NCBI RefSeq assembly: GCF_009928425.1
Contig: NZ_JAABNS010000001.1
Location: 2,480,001-2,544,000 of the forward strand
DNA length: 64,000 nucleotides
Direction of reading: 5' to 3'
From: Pseudarthrobacter sp. ATCC 49987
GTDB lineage: Bacteria > Actinomycetota > Actinomycetes > Actinomycetales > Micrococcaceae
Part shown: positions 18,562-30,800 of the stretch, piece after piece
How positions within the stretch are numbered: position 1 is the stretch's first letter
Layout of the letters: each line of letters opens with the position of its first letter
Notes under the pieces: generated by a model
What the model was told of the DNA's origin: nothing
Seen by the model: the letters and a program-made list of their open reading frames with translations, nothing else
Database searches by the model: none
Translations under genes and position numbers: made by a program

Positions 18562-21500
18562 TCAGCAGCCGCCGGGTTTCGGACCGAAGAGGTCCACAGT
18601 GGTGGACTTGACGAACCAGTCCGGGTGGCTGCCCTGGGTCACCCGGTACCAGGGAGTGCCGTTGCCGTAGATGTCCTTGGTGCAGTTGATGTTGAGCCTT
18701 CCCTCGGAGCGTGAGACCCACCCCGCGCCGCAGGTCCTGGGTGGGCCGTCGCTATAGGAGTCCCTGACGCCGGGCTTACCGGGGCAGGTGTTGTTGCTGG
18801 CCGCATCCACCTGGATCTGGGACAGCGGCGGCGTCGGGTCCGCCCCGGACGTGGACGTGGCGGTGTCGTCGAAGCCGCAGTCGTTGCTGCCGTCCGTGCC
18901 GTTGCAGGCCCGGACCTTCAGGCTGCGGCTTGTGCTCCAGCCCCCGGCGTTGTGATCGTAGCTGCGGGCCAGGCCGACGCTCTTCCACCCGGTGCCCTCG
19001 TAGTTCACTTCGTACCGGTTGATCGGCCGGCCGTTGTCGTTCGGCTCGCTCCAGGTCCAGTGCACCTGCCCGTCGCCCTTGGCCGACGTGCCGCCCGTGA
19101 GGCTGGGCCGTCCCGGCTGGCCATAGGGAACAGCGGAACCGATGGCCTTGGCGTCCCCGGAGACGTTGTTCTTCGTGGAGACGGCGATGATGTTGACTGT
19201 GACATTCTTGCCGTTGGGCTGGCCGCCGATGGTGCCGCCCGGGGCGTTGATCGGGCCGGAGCCGTAAGCCGAGGACCAGCGGTAACTGATCTCCGAGGCC
19301 TGCGAGCCGTTGCGCTGGGCCTGGGTCAGCGGGGTAAACGTCACCTTCAGCTCGCCGGAATTGCCCGGCGCGGCAACGGTGCCGCCATTGACGGTGCCGG
19401 GCTTGCCGGCGGCCCGGACTGGCGCGGACCCCGGGCTGGTTCCGGACGTTCCGGCCTTGTTGGTGGCGGCCACGGTGAAGGTGTAGTCGGCCTCGGAGTT
19501 GTCCGCCGTGATGTTCTGCGAGGTGCCGGACACTTGCTGGGTTGCTATGGGCGAACCGCCGCGCAGCGTCGTCAGCGTGTACGCCGAGACGGGGTCACCA
19601 TTATTGTTCGGCGCTGCCCAGCTCACTTTGAGCTGGCTCTGCGTGTCCACGGAACCGGCCTGGCTGGCGCTCGGCGCCGCAGGGGTGACGGGCGCGCCTG
19701 CCGGGGTCTCGGCGGCCGAATAGGCGCTCCATTCGGACGGCTCCTTGGCGTCGTTGCGGGCCAGGACACGGACCTTGTAGGCCACTCCGTTCGCCAGGCC
19801 CTTCCAGACGTAACTCACCGAGGTGAGGTTCTGGATCTGGGCGTTCTGCCCGGCCGGTGCCGGCGAGATTTCCAGGTCGTAGGACTTGACCGGTGAACCC
19901 TTGGACGCCGGCGCCGCCCAGCTGACGGTCAGTTGCTTGTCGCCGAATTTCAACGACGGCGCGGCCGGGGTATCCGGTTTGACGTCCGGGCGCACCTCGG
20001 CCGAGGCCGGGGACCGCTCTGAGGTGCCCAGGGCGTTGGTGGCCGTGACCTGGAAGTGGTACTTCGTGTTGTTGCTCAGCCCGGTGAGCGTGCAGGAGTT
20101 GGCCGGGCAGTCCTGGCTGTAGCCGCCCTCGCCGGAGACCGTGTACTTGGTGATGGCCGAGCCGCGGTCGGCGGGAGCGGTCCAGTTCAGCAATGCGGTG
20201 CTGTCCCCCACGCTCGCGGCCTGCGGGGTGGTCGGCGCGAGCGGTTTGTCCTTGACCGTCAGCCGGATCCGTGCCGTTGCGTAGCGCGAGGATTCCCCGG
20301 TCCTGTCCGCCACGGTGTAGGCCACGATCATGGTTCCCGAGAACCCGTCGGCGGGGGTCACCGTCACGGTGTCCCCCGTGACGGCGGCCGCGCCCTGGCC
20401 GGTCTCGGTCACGACGGACACGATCTTCAGCGCCGACTCCGGGAACGGGTTGGCGTCGTTGTCGAGCACCCGCACGGTGACGGGCTTGCCGGCCGCGGCG
20501 TTGGATTCCAGGTCATCGTTGGCCACCGGTTTGGGCCGGTTGGAGGCAGTGACGCTCAGCTGGTAGGTCGCGGTGGCTTCCAGCCCGCGGGTGTCCTTGG
20601 CCTTGACCTGGACTGCTCCGGTGGTCCCGGCCCCGGTGCCGTCCTTGGCCGAGGCCTTCAAGGTCTTCCCGTCGATGCTGGCGTCGAAGCCCGCCGGAAC
20701 ACTGCCCACCAGTTCGTACTTCATCCTCTCCACGTCCCCGTCGTCCGGGTCGGTGGTCAGCGGGGCCAGGTCCGTGGTGGTGGAGTCCGCCTTGGGCACG
20801 TCCACCTGGCTGCCCAGCAGCACGGGCGGGTTGTTCCGGTTGGGGTCCGGGAGCACCTTGGTGCGGATACTCAGGGTGGATTTCAGGCCGGCGGGGTCGT
20901 CCGGGCCGGTCCCGTCGGTGACCTCGAAGCTGAGCGAGCCGGGGCCCACGTAGTCCTGCCCTGCCGTGTACTTCAGCGCGGTGCCGCCGCCCGCCACCGG
21001 GTCCGAGCCGTCGGCACCGATCAGTTTGATCCGGTCCGTCTGGGTCAGCCGTGGCGAGCGTCCGTCGCGGACCTTGACCCATTCCTTGAGGTCCACGGTG
21101 ACGGACTGCCCGGCGACGAGTTCAATGACCTCGTCTTTGGCCAGGGTGGGGACCTGCTGGCCTACCCCGGGGACCCAGATGATGGCCGTGGATTTCTGGC
21201 CGTCCACGTCCTCCACCGTGTACGGGATCAGCTGCGGCTGCTCCGTCAGTTCCACGATCATGGTGCCGTCGGCGCCGGGCCGGGCCGTGGTGGCCCCGGT
21301 GGCGATCTTGAGGTTCTCGCCGACGCCGTCGGGGTCCTCGTCGTTCCTGAGGACGGGGACGTCGACGGCGGTCCTGCCGAGTGTCTGCGCGGACGTTACG
21401 CGGTCGTCGCGGGCGATCGGGGCCAGCAGCGGGACGTCTTTTTGCACCTTGACGGCGATGGCGGCCTGGGCCGTGGCGCCGCGGTCGTCCTCCACGGAGT

Positions 21501-24500
21501 AGCGCACGTTGACGGTGCCTTCTGCGCCGGGGGCCAGCAGGATGATGCGGGAGCTCTGCTTGCTGACGGTTGCCTGCAGTTCCGGGGCGGCTTCGATGCC
21601 GTCGCTGACGAGCCGGATCGGGTCGCCGTCGGGGTCGGTGTCGTTGCCGGTGGCGTCGACGGCGATCTGGCGGCCGGGCCGGACCTTGACCTCGTCATCC
21701 ACCGGGGTGGGCAACTGGTTCGTGTCCCCGCGCGGGGCGATGCCGACGGTTACGGTGCCGGTGTTGACGGCGCCCTGGCGGTCCACCACTTTGTAGCGGA
21801 ACGTGTCCGTGCCGGCGCCGTCCCCGGCCGCCGTGAAGTCGATGAAGTTGCTGCCCACGGTGGCGGTGCCCATCGCGGGGGTGCTGTCGATCCCGGTCAG
21901 CTGGACGGAGTCGCCGTTGGGGTCGATCCCGTCGAGCTCCACCGGGATCCGCACGGACCCGCCTGCCACGACGCGTGCCGTGAGGTTCTTCGGCTGCGGG
22001 CGGGAGTTTTCCGCGCCCTCCAGCGGCAGGATGTGGATGGTGACGGCCGCGGCGCTCTTCTGTCCCTGCGGGTCGACGGCGTTGTAGATGGCGCGGACCG
22101 TCCGGGGCTCGGCGCCGGCAATGAAGCGGAGGGTGTTTTCGGAGACGAAGCTCTTCCCGTCCGTTTCGGGAACGGGCTGCGGCAAGGTGGGGTCCACCGT
22201 GAGTTTCTCGCCCTGCGGGTGGGTATCGTTGGCCAGCACCGGGATGGTGACGACGTCGTTGACGCGCACGTTCACCTCGTCCGGCTTGGGCTGCGGGGCC
22301 TCGACGACAGCGGGAGCCGGAACGGGCACCACGGAAACACTGCCGGTGGCCGACGTGGTGCCGTTGGACATCGTGTAGCGGAACGTGAACGGGTCGTTAG
22401 TGCCTACGACGTCGGTGATCCGCAGGACGCTGTGGTCGATCACGCTGACAGAGGCGGTCGAGTTTTCCGGCAGCTGGACGGACTGCAGCACCAGGACTCC
22501 CCCGGACGGGTCCGAGTCGTTGGCCAGCGGATCCAGCAGCACGCTGCCGCCGACGGGCATCAGGGCGACGTCGTGCACTGCCACCGGGTTGCCGGTGTCC
22601 TTGCCGGATTCGACATCCACCCGGATCAGGCCCTGGCTGCTCTGCGGGCCATTGCTGGCGATGTACGTCAGGTAGACGGGACCGGGAGTACCACTGCGGA
22701 AGGTGAAGGTCCCGCCGTCGGTCACGGGGCCGATTTCCGCGGTGCCGGCGGCCTCGACGTGGGCGAGGCGCAGCGCGCCGCCGTTGGGGTCGACGTCGTT
22801 CTTCAGTGGCGCGATCACGAGGTCCTGGCCGACGACGGCGGTGACGTGGTCGGCGTTGACCACCGGCTGCAGGGCACCGGGAGGCTGGACGTTCACAACG
22901 ACCTTGCCCGTCGTGGTGGCGCGGCCGTCCCAGACGGTCACGGTGACGGATTTCTTGCCCGGCGCGGCGCCGGAGTCCTGGTAGGTAAGCAGCCCGTCGC
23001 GGCGGACCTTGACCTGGTCCTGTTCGTTGTCGGCCGTGGCGTCCATCAGCACGAGGTCGTCGCCGTCGGGGTCGGTCCAGTCGGTGAGGATGTTCTGGCT
23101 GACGGTCTTGCCCTGCTCTACGAGCATGGTGGTGGGGTCGCCGCGTTTGAACAGGGGTGCTCTGTTCTCGTCCGGGCCAACGACGTTCAGGGTGATGCTT
23201 CCGGCGGCGGAGAGGCCGCGGCCGTCTGCAGCGTTGTAGCCGAAGGTTTCGGTGCCGGTCTTCGCATCCGGGGGGACGGTGATCTGGAACGCGGCGCCGC
23301 CGTAGATGTTCTCGAGGCTGCCGGACGTCGGGCCGTTGCCGCCGACGGAGGCCGTCAGGACATCGCCGTCGGGGTCCGAGTCGTTGTCGAGGACCGAGAG
23401 GATGGTGGTGCGGCCCGGGCGGACGCCGACGGCGTCAGGCTTGGTTTCCGGAGGCCGGTTGGGTTTGGTGCGGTCCGGCAGGATGTTGATGGTGTTGTTG
23501 TCGGCCGACTCCTGGTCCTGGTCATTGGACTGGTTCTTGGGCGGGATGACGTCGTCCCAGTTGTTGACCAGCTGCATGTTCTGGTTCACCAACCAGACAT
23601 TGCCGGAGTTCACATCGTTCAGGACCACCAGGTCCCGGTTCACCCGGAACACGTACGACGGCGACGCGGACGCTTTCGGCACATCCACCGTCTTGTCATC
23701 GGCATCATTGACGCACTCACGCACATACTTGTTCGCCCCCGACCACGCCGCATGCACACACCCGGCCAGCTGCACCGGCGCCGCCGGCACCCCCTGCCCG
23801 CCAAAGGTCACCGTCTTCGCCGTCGAACCATCCAGCGGCTGCCGCAACAACGCCTTCGGCGTCGCAATGGCCACCGCGTCCGCGGCCGGCCCGCTCAGCT
23901 GCAACTTCGCATCCCGCGCCTCCGCCAGCGCCAACTCACGCCCGCCCGGCAGGAACAACTTCCCCCGGCCCGCATCCAACACCACCGGCGCATCCCCCAC
24001 CACCGCCAGCTGCAGATCCCCCGCACCCTTAAGCCCCTCCCACGTGCTCACCTTCGCGTCCGTACGCCCGCCGTCGGCATCCACGCTCGTCACCGTGACC
24101 TGCCCGGTCTTCGGATCAGCACTGTAAATCCGGTCATCAGCACCCACCGCCGACACCGTCCCGGCCGACCCCGCCAGGACCGGCTCCGAATTCTCCGCAT
24201 CAAAACCCGACACCGTCGCGGGCGAGAGCGCCCACACCGTGCCCTTCGCCGCGTCCGTCACCGAAACGACCTTCGAGCCGAAACTCACCGCCGCGGCACC
24301 CGGCAACTTCTTATCCCCGCCCAACCGCATCTGCGCCGCCGACACCTGGTTCAACGTCGAGCCCGCACTGTCATCGACAAACACCGTCCCGGCATCCTGC
24401 AACACATCAAACGTCGCCGACGCCGGCGTCACCGCACCATCCAAAACCCGCGACGGATAATTCAACCGGCCCACCGCATTCTTGGACTTCGACACCACCC

Positions 24501-24714
24501 ACACGCCACCATCATTCAGCTCCACCTCCGTGGTCTTGAACCCCGGATAAATAATGGCCCCGGTGACCAGCACCGCCGCCGCGGATGCGATGGCGGTGGC
24601 GGTGAGCAACTTCCTGCGCCGTTTGTTTGAGACCGGATGATGGGGGCGCAGCGTGTTGGACCCGAATATTTTGGACCCCGGCTTCTTGGACCCCAGGGCG
24701 CGCAGACGTGTCAC
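18562..24714 (-). CDS. Giant membrane-anchored Ig/cadherin-like and fibronectin-III surface protein, copy 1, 2050 aa
   Basis: A basic cytoplasmic N-terminus (KRRRK) precedes one transmembrane anchor (about 32-55), so the rest is exported. Next is a domain of about 350 residues with repeated VWVV/VWAL strands resembling a beta-propeller, then about ten tandem cadherin-like modules recognised by DND-x-DPDGD or ND-x-DPxGG calcium-type loops, then about four to five fibronectin type III modules (for example [18 protein letters not shown]), and a Cys-containing C-terminal region with SH3-like WYRV and WFVKST strands. There is no LPXTG motif. The GTG start at 24714 has GAAGGAAA upstream. Residues of the N-terminal domain are nearly identical to copy 2 whereas the repeats differ strongly. 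It is probably an adhesin or fibre held by the neighbouring assembly ATPases. Confidence 0.85.
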   Translation of the reverse strand: MTRLRALGSKKPGSKIFGSNTLRPHHPVSNKRRRKLLTATAIASAAAVLVTGAIIYPGFKTTEVELNDGGVWVVSKSKNAVGRLNYPSRVLDGAVTPASATFDVLQDAGTVFVDDSAGSTLNQVSAAQMRLGGDKKLPGAAAVSFGSKVVSVTDAAKGTVWALSPATVSGFDAENSEPVLAGSAGTVSAVGADDRIYSADPKTGQVTVTSVDADGGRTDAKVSTWEGLKGAGDLQLAVVGDAPVVLDAGRGKLFLPGGRELALAEARDAKLQLSGPAADAVAIATPKALLRQPLDGSTAKTVTFGGQGVPAAPVQLAGCVHAAWSGANKYVRECVNDADDKTVDVPKASASPSYVFRVNRDLVVLNDVNSGNVWLVNQNMQLVNNWDDVIPPKNQSNDQDQESADNNTINILPDRTKPNRPPETKPDAVGVRPGRTTILSVLDNDSDPDGDVLTASVGGNGPTSGSLENIYGGAAFQITVPPDAKTGTETFGYNAADGRGLSAAGSITLNVVGPDENRAPLFKRGDPTTMLVEQGKTVSQNILTDWTDPDGDDLVLMDATADNEQDQVKVRRDGLLTYQDSGAAPGKKSVTVTVWDGRATTTGKVVVNVQPPGALQPVVNADHVTAVVGQDLVIAPLKNDVDPNGGALRLAHVEAAGTAEIGPVTDGGTFTFRSGTPGPVYLTYIASNGPQSSQGLIRVDVESGKDTGNPVAVHDVALMPVGGSVLLDPLANDSDPSGGVLVLQSVQLPENSTASVSVIDHSVLRITDVVGTNDPFTFRYTMSNGTTSATGSVSVVPVPAPAVVEAPQPKPDEVNVRVNDVVTIPVLANDTHPQGEKLTVDPTLPQPVPETDGKSFVSENTLRFIAGAEPRTVRAIYNAVDPQGQKSAAAVTIHILPLEGAENSRPQPKNLTARVVAGGSVRIPVELDGIDPNGDSVQLTGIDSTPAMGTATVGSNFIDFTAAGDGAGTDTFRYKVVDRQGAVNTGTVTVGIAPRGDTNQLPTPVDDEVKVRPGRQIAVDATGNDTDPDGDPIRLVSDGIEAAPELQATVSKQSSRIILLAPGAEGTVNVRYSVEDDRGATAQAAIAVKVQKDVPLLAPIARDDRVTSAQTLGRTAVDVPVLRNDEDPDGVGENLKIATGATTARPGADGTMIVELTEQPQLIPYTVEDVDGQKSTAIIWVPGVGQQVPTLAKDEVIELVAGQSVTVDLKEWVKVRDGRSPRLTQTDRIKLIGADGSDPVAGGGTALKYTAGQDYVGPGSLSFEVTDGTGPDDPAGLKSTLSIRTKVLPDPNRNNPPVLLGSQVDVPKADSTTTDLAPLTTDPDDGDVERMKYELVGSVPAGFDASIDGKTLKASAKDGTGAGTTGAVQVKAKDTRGLEATATYQLSVTASNRPKPVANDDLESNAAAGKPVTVRVLDNDANPFPESALKIVSVVTETGQGAAAVTGDTVTVTPADGFSGTMIVAYTVADRTGESSRYATARIRLTVKDKPLAPTTPQAASVGDSTALLNWTAPADRGSAITKYTVSGEGGYSQDCPANSCTLTGLSNNTKYHFQVTATNALGTSERSPASAEVRPDVKPDTPAAPSLKFGDKQLTVSWAAPASKGSPVKSYDLEISPAPAGQNAQIQNLTSVSYVWKGLANGVAYKVRVLARNDAKEPSEWSAYSAAETPAGAPVTPAAPSASQAGSVDTQSQLKVSWAAPNNNGDPVSAYTLTTLRGGSPIATQQVSGTSQNITADNSEADYTFTVAATNKAGTSGTSPGSAPVRAAGKPGTVNGGTVAAPGNSGELKVTFTPLTQAQRNGSQASEISYRWSSAYGSGPINAPGGTIGGQPNGKNVTVNIIAVSTKNNVSGDAKAIGSAVPYGQPGRPSLTGGTSAKGDGQVHWTWSEPNDNGRPINRYEVNYEGTGWKSVGLARSYDHNAGGWSTSRSLKVRACNGTDGSNDCGFDDTATSTSGADPTPPLSQIQVDAASNNTCPGKPGVRDSYSDGPPRTCGAGWVSRSEGRLNINCTKDIYGNGTPWYRVTQGSHPDWFVKSTTVDLFGPKPGGC
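23540..24558. repeat. Copy A of a near-identical 1.02-kb block shared by the two giant genes
   Basis: Matches 29896-30914 at a constant offset of 6356 bp with no gaps and about 21 mismatches by manual comparison (about 98% identity). It covers the transmembrane anchor end and the propeller-like domain. Identity drops abruptly at both borders. Confidence 0.93.
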
Positions 24715-24863
24715 AGCTCAGATTTCCTTCAAGACGGCATCGTGGTTCCCCGGCAGGCCCGAGACAAGGCCGCCCACTTCCCGCGACAGCCTACCGGTCG
24801 TTCCGGGTGTGTGCGATGGGCAGGACTGCCCACCGGCCGGCGCCCGGCCCGGGCCCGGCGCGG

Positions 24864-27800
24864 CTATGGTGTTGCTCCGACCGGGAAGGTGCAGAGCGGG
24901 ACACCGCTTTGGCCGGGCGGTCCGATCGTCGTGTGCCGGGAATCGATCCAGCGGGTCTGGTTCGGCGAACCGCGCATGATGTAGTACCACTCGCCGTTCC
25001 CGCTGTAGGGGGTGCCGTGCGGCTTCCAGCACATGATGTCGAAGACATCGGATGCGCCCATCCAGGGCCGGTCGGTGCCGCCCTGTCCGTCGCAGGTAAA
25101 GTTTCCCGGCTGGCTGTTGTCGTAGGATGTGGCGCCTGGCAGGTCCGTGCAGCTGCGATACATCCCGGAGTTGAGCCTGGTGGTCCATCGGGTCTTCTCG
25201 GTCCCGGACTGGGCGGAGGCCGAGGCGATCGCCCCGCCGGTGCCGAGGGAGTTGACCGTCTGGACCCGGATCTGGTGCGGTTCGCTGAAGCCGCCGGTGT
25301 TCACAGTCCGGCTTCCGGAGGCGGCGACCCGTTCCCAGCCGCCGTTGTCGATACTGATCTGGGTGTAGGCGACGTCGTTGGTCGTCGTCGACGGCGAGCT
25401 CCAGCTGAAGCTGAGGTTCCGCTGGTTTTCGGCGCCGTTCTGTCCGGACGCCGAGGGGGTTCCGGGTGCGCCGTACGGCGTGGCGGTGGCCCCGGTGCTG
25501 GCGTCGGAGCTGGGCGCGACGGATGAGTTGGCGGTGACCGTGATCGTGGTGGCGGCGCCGTTGGTAAAGCCGCCGACCTTCTGGCCGGGAGTGATCCCTC
25601 CGGTTTTTCCGCTGGGGCTGGCGTAGTAGGTGTAGCTGACCTCGCCGGGCTGGGAGCCGTTGCGTCCGGCCGCGTCGAGTTCCCGGAAGTTGATGACCAC
25701 GGCCCTGCCCGCGCCGCCGGTGTCCGCGGCCGTCGCGCTCACGCCGGAGACCTGCCCGAGCTTGCCCGTGGCACGGCGCGGCGCCGAGGCCGCGCTGACG
25801 CCGCCCTTGCCAGCCTTGTTCTCGGCCTGGACCGTAAACGTGTAGCCGGTTTCGGAGTTGTTCGCGGTGAAGTTCGCGGTCCGCACCGTGCCGGCAACCA
25901 TCTGGGTCTGGGTGGTACCGCCGCCGCCGCTCATGGTGACGTAGTAGTTCTTGATGGCGTCGCCGTTGGTGTTCGGCTCGCTCCAGTTCACCTTGAGCTG
26001 GTTGGAGGTCCCGACGGCGGACGCCACCGACGTCGTCGGGGCTGCCGGGGCGGCCGGAACGCCGGCCGGGTTGTCCTCGGCCGAATATTGTCCCCAGTCG
26101 GAGGGGCCGAGTTCGTTGACGGCCTGGGCGCGGACCTTGTAGCGCACGCCGTTGGTGAGTCCGGGCCAGGTGTAGCTGAGGCCGGCCACCCCGTTCTTCA
26201 CGGCGATCCCGCTGGCCGGCGGCGGAGAGATTTCGAGGTTGTAGTTCTTCACAGCAGAGCCTTCGGACTTCGCCGCGGGCCAGGCGATCACCATGTTCTT
26301 GTCCCCGGCTTTGACCGTGGGGGCCTCCGGCGGCGAAGGCTTCTCGTCAGGGCGGATTTCGTTGGAGGCCGGCGACGGTACGGACTCCCCCACCTCGTTG
26401 GTGGCGGTGACGGTGAAGACGTACTTGACGTCATTGGTCAGTCCGCTGAGTGTGCAGGTGGTGGTGGCGCAGTCCTGGCTGAAGCCGCTTGAGCGGACGG
26501 TGTATTTGGTGATGGTGGCGCCGTTGTCCGAGGGCGGAGCCCATTTGAGCACCGCGGTCCGGCTGCGTACATCCGTCGCCGAGGGTGCCGAGGGGGCGTC
26601 CGGCTTGTCCCGGACCGTGATCCGGACCCGTCCGTCGGTCTGCCGGGAGACGTCGTCGGTCTTGTCCATCACGGTGTAGCGCACCACCATCACGCCCTTG
26701 AAGCCGGCGGCCGGGGTGAGCGTGATCGAGTCGCCGGCAATGGCTGGCTGTCCGGCGGCGGAGCCAGTTTCCACCGTGGCGGCGACAATCTTCAGCGGGG
26801 TGTCGCTGAAGGGGTTGAAGTCGTTGGCGAGCACGTTGATGGTCTCGGTCTTGCCGGCGTTGGCCTTCTCGATGACGTCCTCGTTGGCAACCGGCAAGGG
26901 CCGGTTGGAGGCCACGACGGTTGCCGTGATGCTGGCCTTGACCGGCTCGGAGCCGCCGTCGGTGACCTTGAGCGGGATGCTGCCCTTCCAGCCGGCGGCC
27001 TTGGCGGAGTCCGCGGTGACCTGCAGGGTCCCGCCGTCCACAGAGGCCTTGAAGCCTTCGGGCAGCGTGCCGTCGAGTTCGAACGTGAGCTTCTCCTGGT
27101 CCCCGGAGTCGACGTCCTTGGCCAGGTTGCCCAGCTCCAGGCTGGCGGACTCTGCCTTGGGCACGTCCAGGGTGGCCCCGCTGAAGCTCGGCGGGCGGTT
27201 GGCGTTCGGATCGGGAAGGACCTTGGTGATGATGCTGAGGGTGGACTTGAGGCCCTGCGGATCGTCCGGTCCGGTGCCGTCGGTCACTTCGAACGTAACG
27301 GAGCCCGGGCCCACGTAGTCCTTGAGCGCGGCGTAGCGCAGCGCGCTGCCGTTGCCGGCCACGACGTTCTGCGGGTCAGCGCCCTGCACCCTGACGTTGT
27401 CCACCTGGGTGATCCGGGGCGTGCGGCCCTCCCTGACCCGGACGTAGTCGTTCAGGTCCAGGTCGATCTGCTTGCCGGCCATCACTTCGACGACGTCTGT
27501 TTTGACCAGCGTGGGGTGCTGTTCGCCCTGGCCGGGGACCCAGATGACCGCCGTCGCGCTTTGGCCGTCGACGTCGGTGACGGTGTACGGGACCAGTTGG
27601 TCCTTCGGCGCGAGCGCCACCCGCACGCTGCCGTCGCCCACCCGGGCGTTCGGGTTGCCGTCGGGCAGGCTGATCTTGAGCTCGGCGGCGACGCCGTCGG
27701 GGTCGGAGTCATTCTTCAGGACGGGGACGTCGACGGCGGATTTGCCCAGCGTTTCGGCCGGGGTCACCACGTCGTCTTTGGCGACGGGCAGCTTCAACGC

Positions 27801-30800
27801 GGCGTCCGGGCTGACCCGGACCCTGATCACGGCGCTGCCCTGGGCCTTCTTGTCGTCCTGGATCTTGTAGCTGACGCTCTCGTTGCCGGCGGCGCCGGGG
27901 GCGGTGAGGAGCACCTTGCCGCCCTCGGCCGCCTCGACCCCGAGTTCGGGGCGGGCCTCGAAACCGTTGCCGACCAGGCTGATCGGGTCCCCGTCCGGGT
28001 CCGAGTCATTCTGGAGGGCCTCGACGGCGATCTTGCGGCCTGGCCGGACGTCCACCGCGTCATCCACGGCGATGGGCTTCTGGTTGTTGGCTTCCTGCGG
28101 CGCGATGCCGACGATGACGGTGCCGGTATTTTCGGCGCCGATCCGGTCCCGGACGCGGTAGCTGAAGGTGTCCGTGCCGGCGGCGTTGCCGGCGGCGGTG
28201 AATTCGAGGTAGCCGTCCTTGACCACGGCCGTGCCCATGGCGGGGGCCTTGTCCACGCCGGTGAGCTGGACGGAGTCGCCGTCGGTGTCCACGCCGTCGA
28301 GCGGCACCGGAATACGCACGGTCATGCCGGCCACCACGCGGGCGGTGAGGTTTTTGGGTTCGGGGCGGGTGTTGCGTTCGTCGTCGCGGGCCCGGATGCG
28401 GATGGTGACCTGCTGGGAATCCGATTGCCCGGAGGCGTTGGTGACCTTGTAGATCGCGTAGGCGGTCTTCGGGACCTCGCCGGCAATGAAGCGCAGCACG
28501 CCGCCGGCGGTGAAGATCCGGCCGTCCGCGGCGTCCGGCTGCTGGGCCAGCACCGGTTCGAGGGTGAGCTTGCCGCCGTTGGGGTCGGTGTCGTTCTCCA
28601 GCACGGGGATGGTGACGACGTCCCCGGCGCGCACGGTCGCCTCGTCCGGTTTGGCCTGCGGCGCCTGCAGCTTCGAGGGTGCGGGGACCACCAGGACGGC
28701 GATCTCCCCGCTCGCGGAGGACTTGCCGTTGGAGATGGTGTATTTGACGCTGAGCTGGCCCTGCGCGCGGACGTCGGTGATCCGGACGACCGAATGGTCC
28801 AGCACGGCCACGCTGACCGGCAGGCCGTCGGCCGCGGTCACGGACTGCACCACCAGCACTCCTCCTGAAGGATCGGAGTCGTTGCCAAGAACGTCCACCA
28901 GGACGCTGCCGCCGCTGGGCAGCAGGGCGGTGTCGCGGACGGCCACCGGGGCGCCGTCCCCGCCGCCGGGGACGACGTCGACGCGGACCAGCTGCTGGGC
29001 GCTGGCAGGCCCGTTGGTGACGAGGTAGGAGACGTAGTGGGCGCCCTGGGCGGTGGAGTTGAACGTGAAGGTCTGCTGGTCCGCGCCCATGGTGGCAGTG
29101 GAGTTCCCGTCCGGGGTGACCTGCGCGAGGCGCAGGGCGCCGCCCTGGGGGTCGGAGTCGTTCTTGAGCGGGGCGATCACCGTGTCCACCCCGGCGACGG
29201 CGACGAGGTGGTCCGCGTTGGCGATCGGCGGCAGCGCGCCCGCGGCACGGACGTCGACGGTGACCTTGCCTTCGGTGCTGGAGCGGCCGTCGGAAACGGT
29301 GACCGTGACGGTCTTGCGTCCGGGTTCGGAGCCGGCGTCCTGGAAGCTGAGCAGGCCGTCGGGCCGGACCTTGACCTGGTCGCGGGGGTCGCTGCTGGCC
29401 GCGCCGACGACGAAGAGGTCGTCGCCGTCGGGGTCGATCCAGTCGGTGAGGATGTTCTGGCTGACGATCTTGCCGGACTGCACCACGAGGGTGGTGTTAC
29501 GGTTGGGCTTCTGCCGCGGTGCGGTGTTCTCCCCCGGCGGGACGATGTTGAGCGTGACGTCGGCGCTGGCGGAGAGTCCGCGGCCGTCGTCCACTGTGTA
29601 TTTGAAGGTTTCCGAGCCGGTCTTGTCGGCCCCGACGCTGACCTGGAAGCCGGTGGCGCCGTAGATCGGCGCGAGCAGCCCGGATTTGAGCGGGTCCGGG
29701 GTCCGGACGGTGAGGATGTCGCCGTCCGGATCGGTGTCGTTGTCCAGCACGGGCAGGATGGTCGTCTTGCCGGCGCGCACGCCGAAGGTGTCGGGTTTGG
29801 CGGCGGGTGGGCTGTTGGGTTTGGTGCGGTCCGGGAGCACGGTCTGCTGGACCTCGTCGGCGGAGTCCTTGTCCGCGTCGTCGGAGGTCTGCTGTGGCGG
29901 GATGACGTCGTCCCAGTTGTTGACCAGCTGCATGTTCTGGTTCACCAACCAGACATTGCCGGAGTTCACATCGTTCAGGACCACCAGGTCCCGGTTCACC
30001 CGGAACACGTACGACGGCGACGCGGACGCTTTCGGCACATCCACGGTCTTGTCATCGGCATCATTGACGCACTCACGCACATACTTGTTCGCCCCCGACC
30101 ACGCCGCATGCACACACCCGGCCAGCTGCACCGGCGCCGCCGGCACCCCCTGCCCGCCAAAGGTCACCGTCTTCGCCGTCGAACCATCCAGCGGCTGCCG
30201 CAACAACGCCTTCGGCGTGGCAATGGCCACCGCGTCCGCGGCCGGCCCGCTCAGCTGCAACTTCGCATCCCGCGCCTCCGCCAGCGCCAGCTCACGCCCG
30301 CCCGGCAGGAACAGCTTCCCCCGGCCCGCATCCAAGACCACCGGCGCATCCCCCACCACCGCCAGCTGCAGATCCCCCGCACCCTTGAGCCCCTCCCACG
30401 TGCTCACCTTCGCGTCCGTGCGCCCGCCGTCGGCATCCACGCTCGTCACCGTGACCTGCCCGGACTTCGGATCAGCACTGTAAATCCGGTCATCAGCACC
30501 CACCGCCGACACCGTCCCGGCCGACCCCGCCAGGACCGGCTCCGAATTCTCCGCATCAAAACCATTCACCGTCGCGGGCGACAAAGCCCACACCGTGCCC
30601 TTCGCCGCATCCGTCACCGAAATGACCTTCGAACCGAAACTCACCACCGCCGAACCCGGCAACTTCTTATCCCCGCCCAACCGCATCTGCGCCGCCGACA
30701 CCTGGTTCAACGTCGAGCCCGCACTGTCATCGACAAACACCGTCCCGGCATCCTGCAACACATCAAACGTCGCCGACGCCGGCGTCACCGCACCATCCAA

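Noticed and set aside
20056..24630. 1524-codon plus-strand open frame over the first giant gene
   Set aside because: Low-complexity translation rich in Arg, His and Val; the minus strand has ordered Ig, cadherin-like and Fn3 modules with a membrane anchor. It is a shadow.
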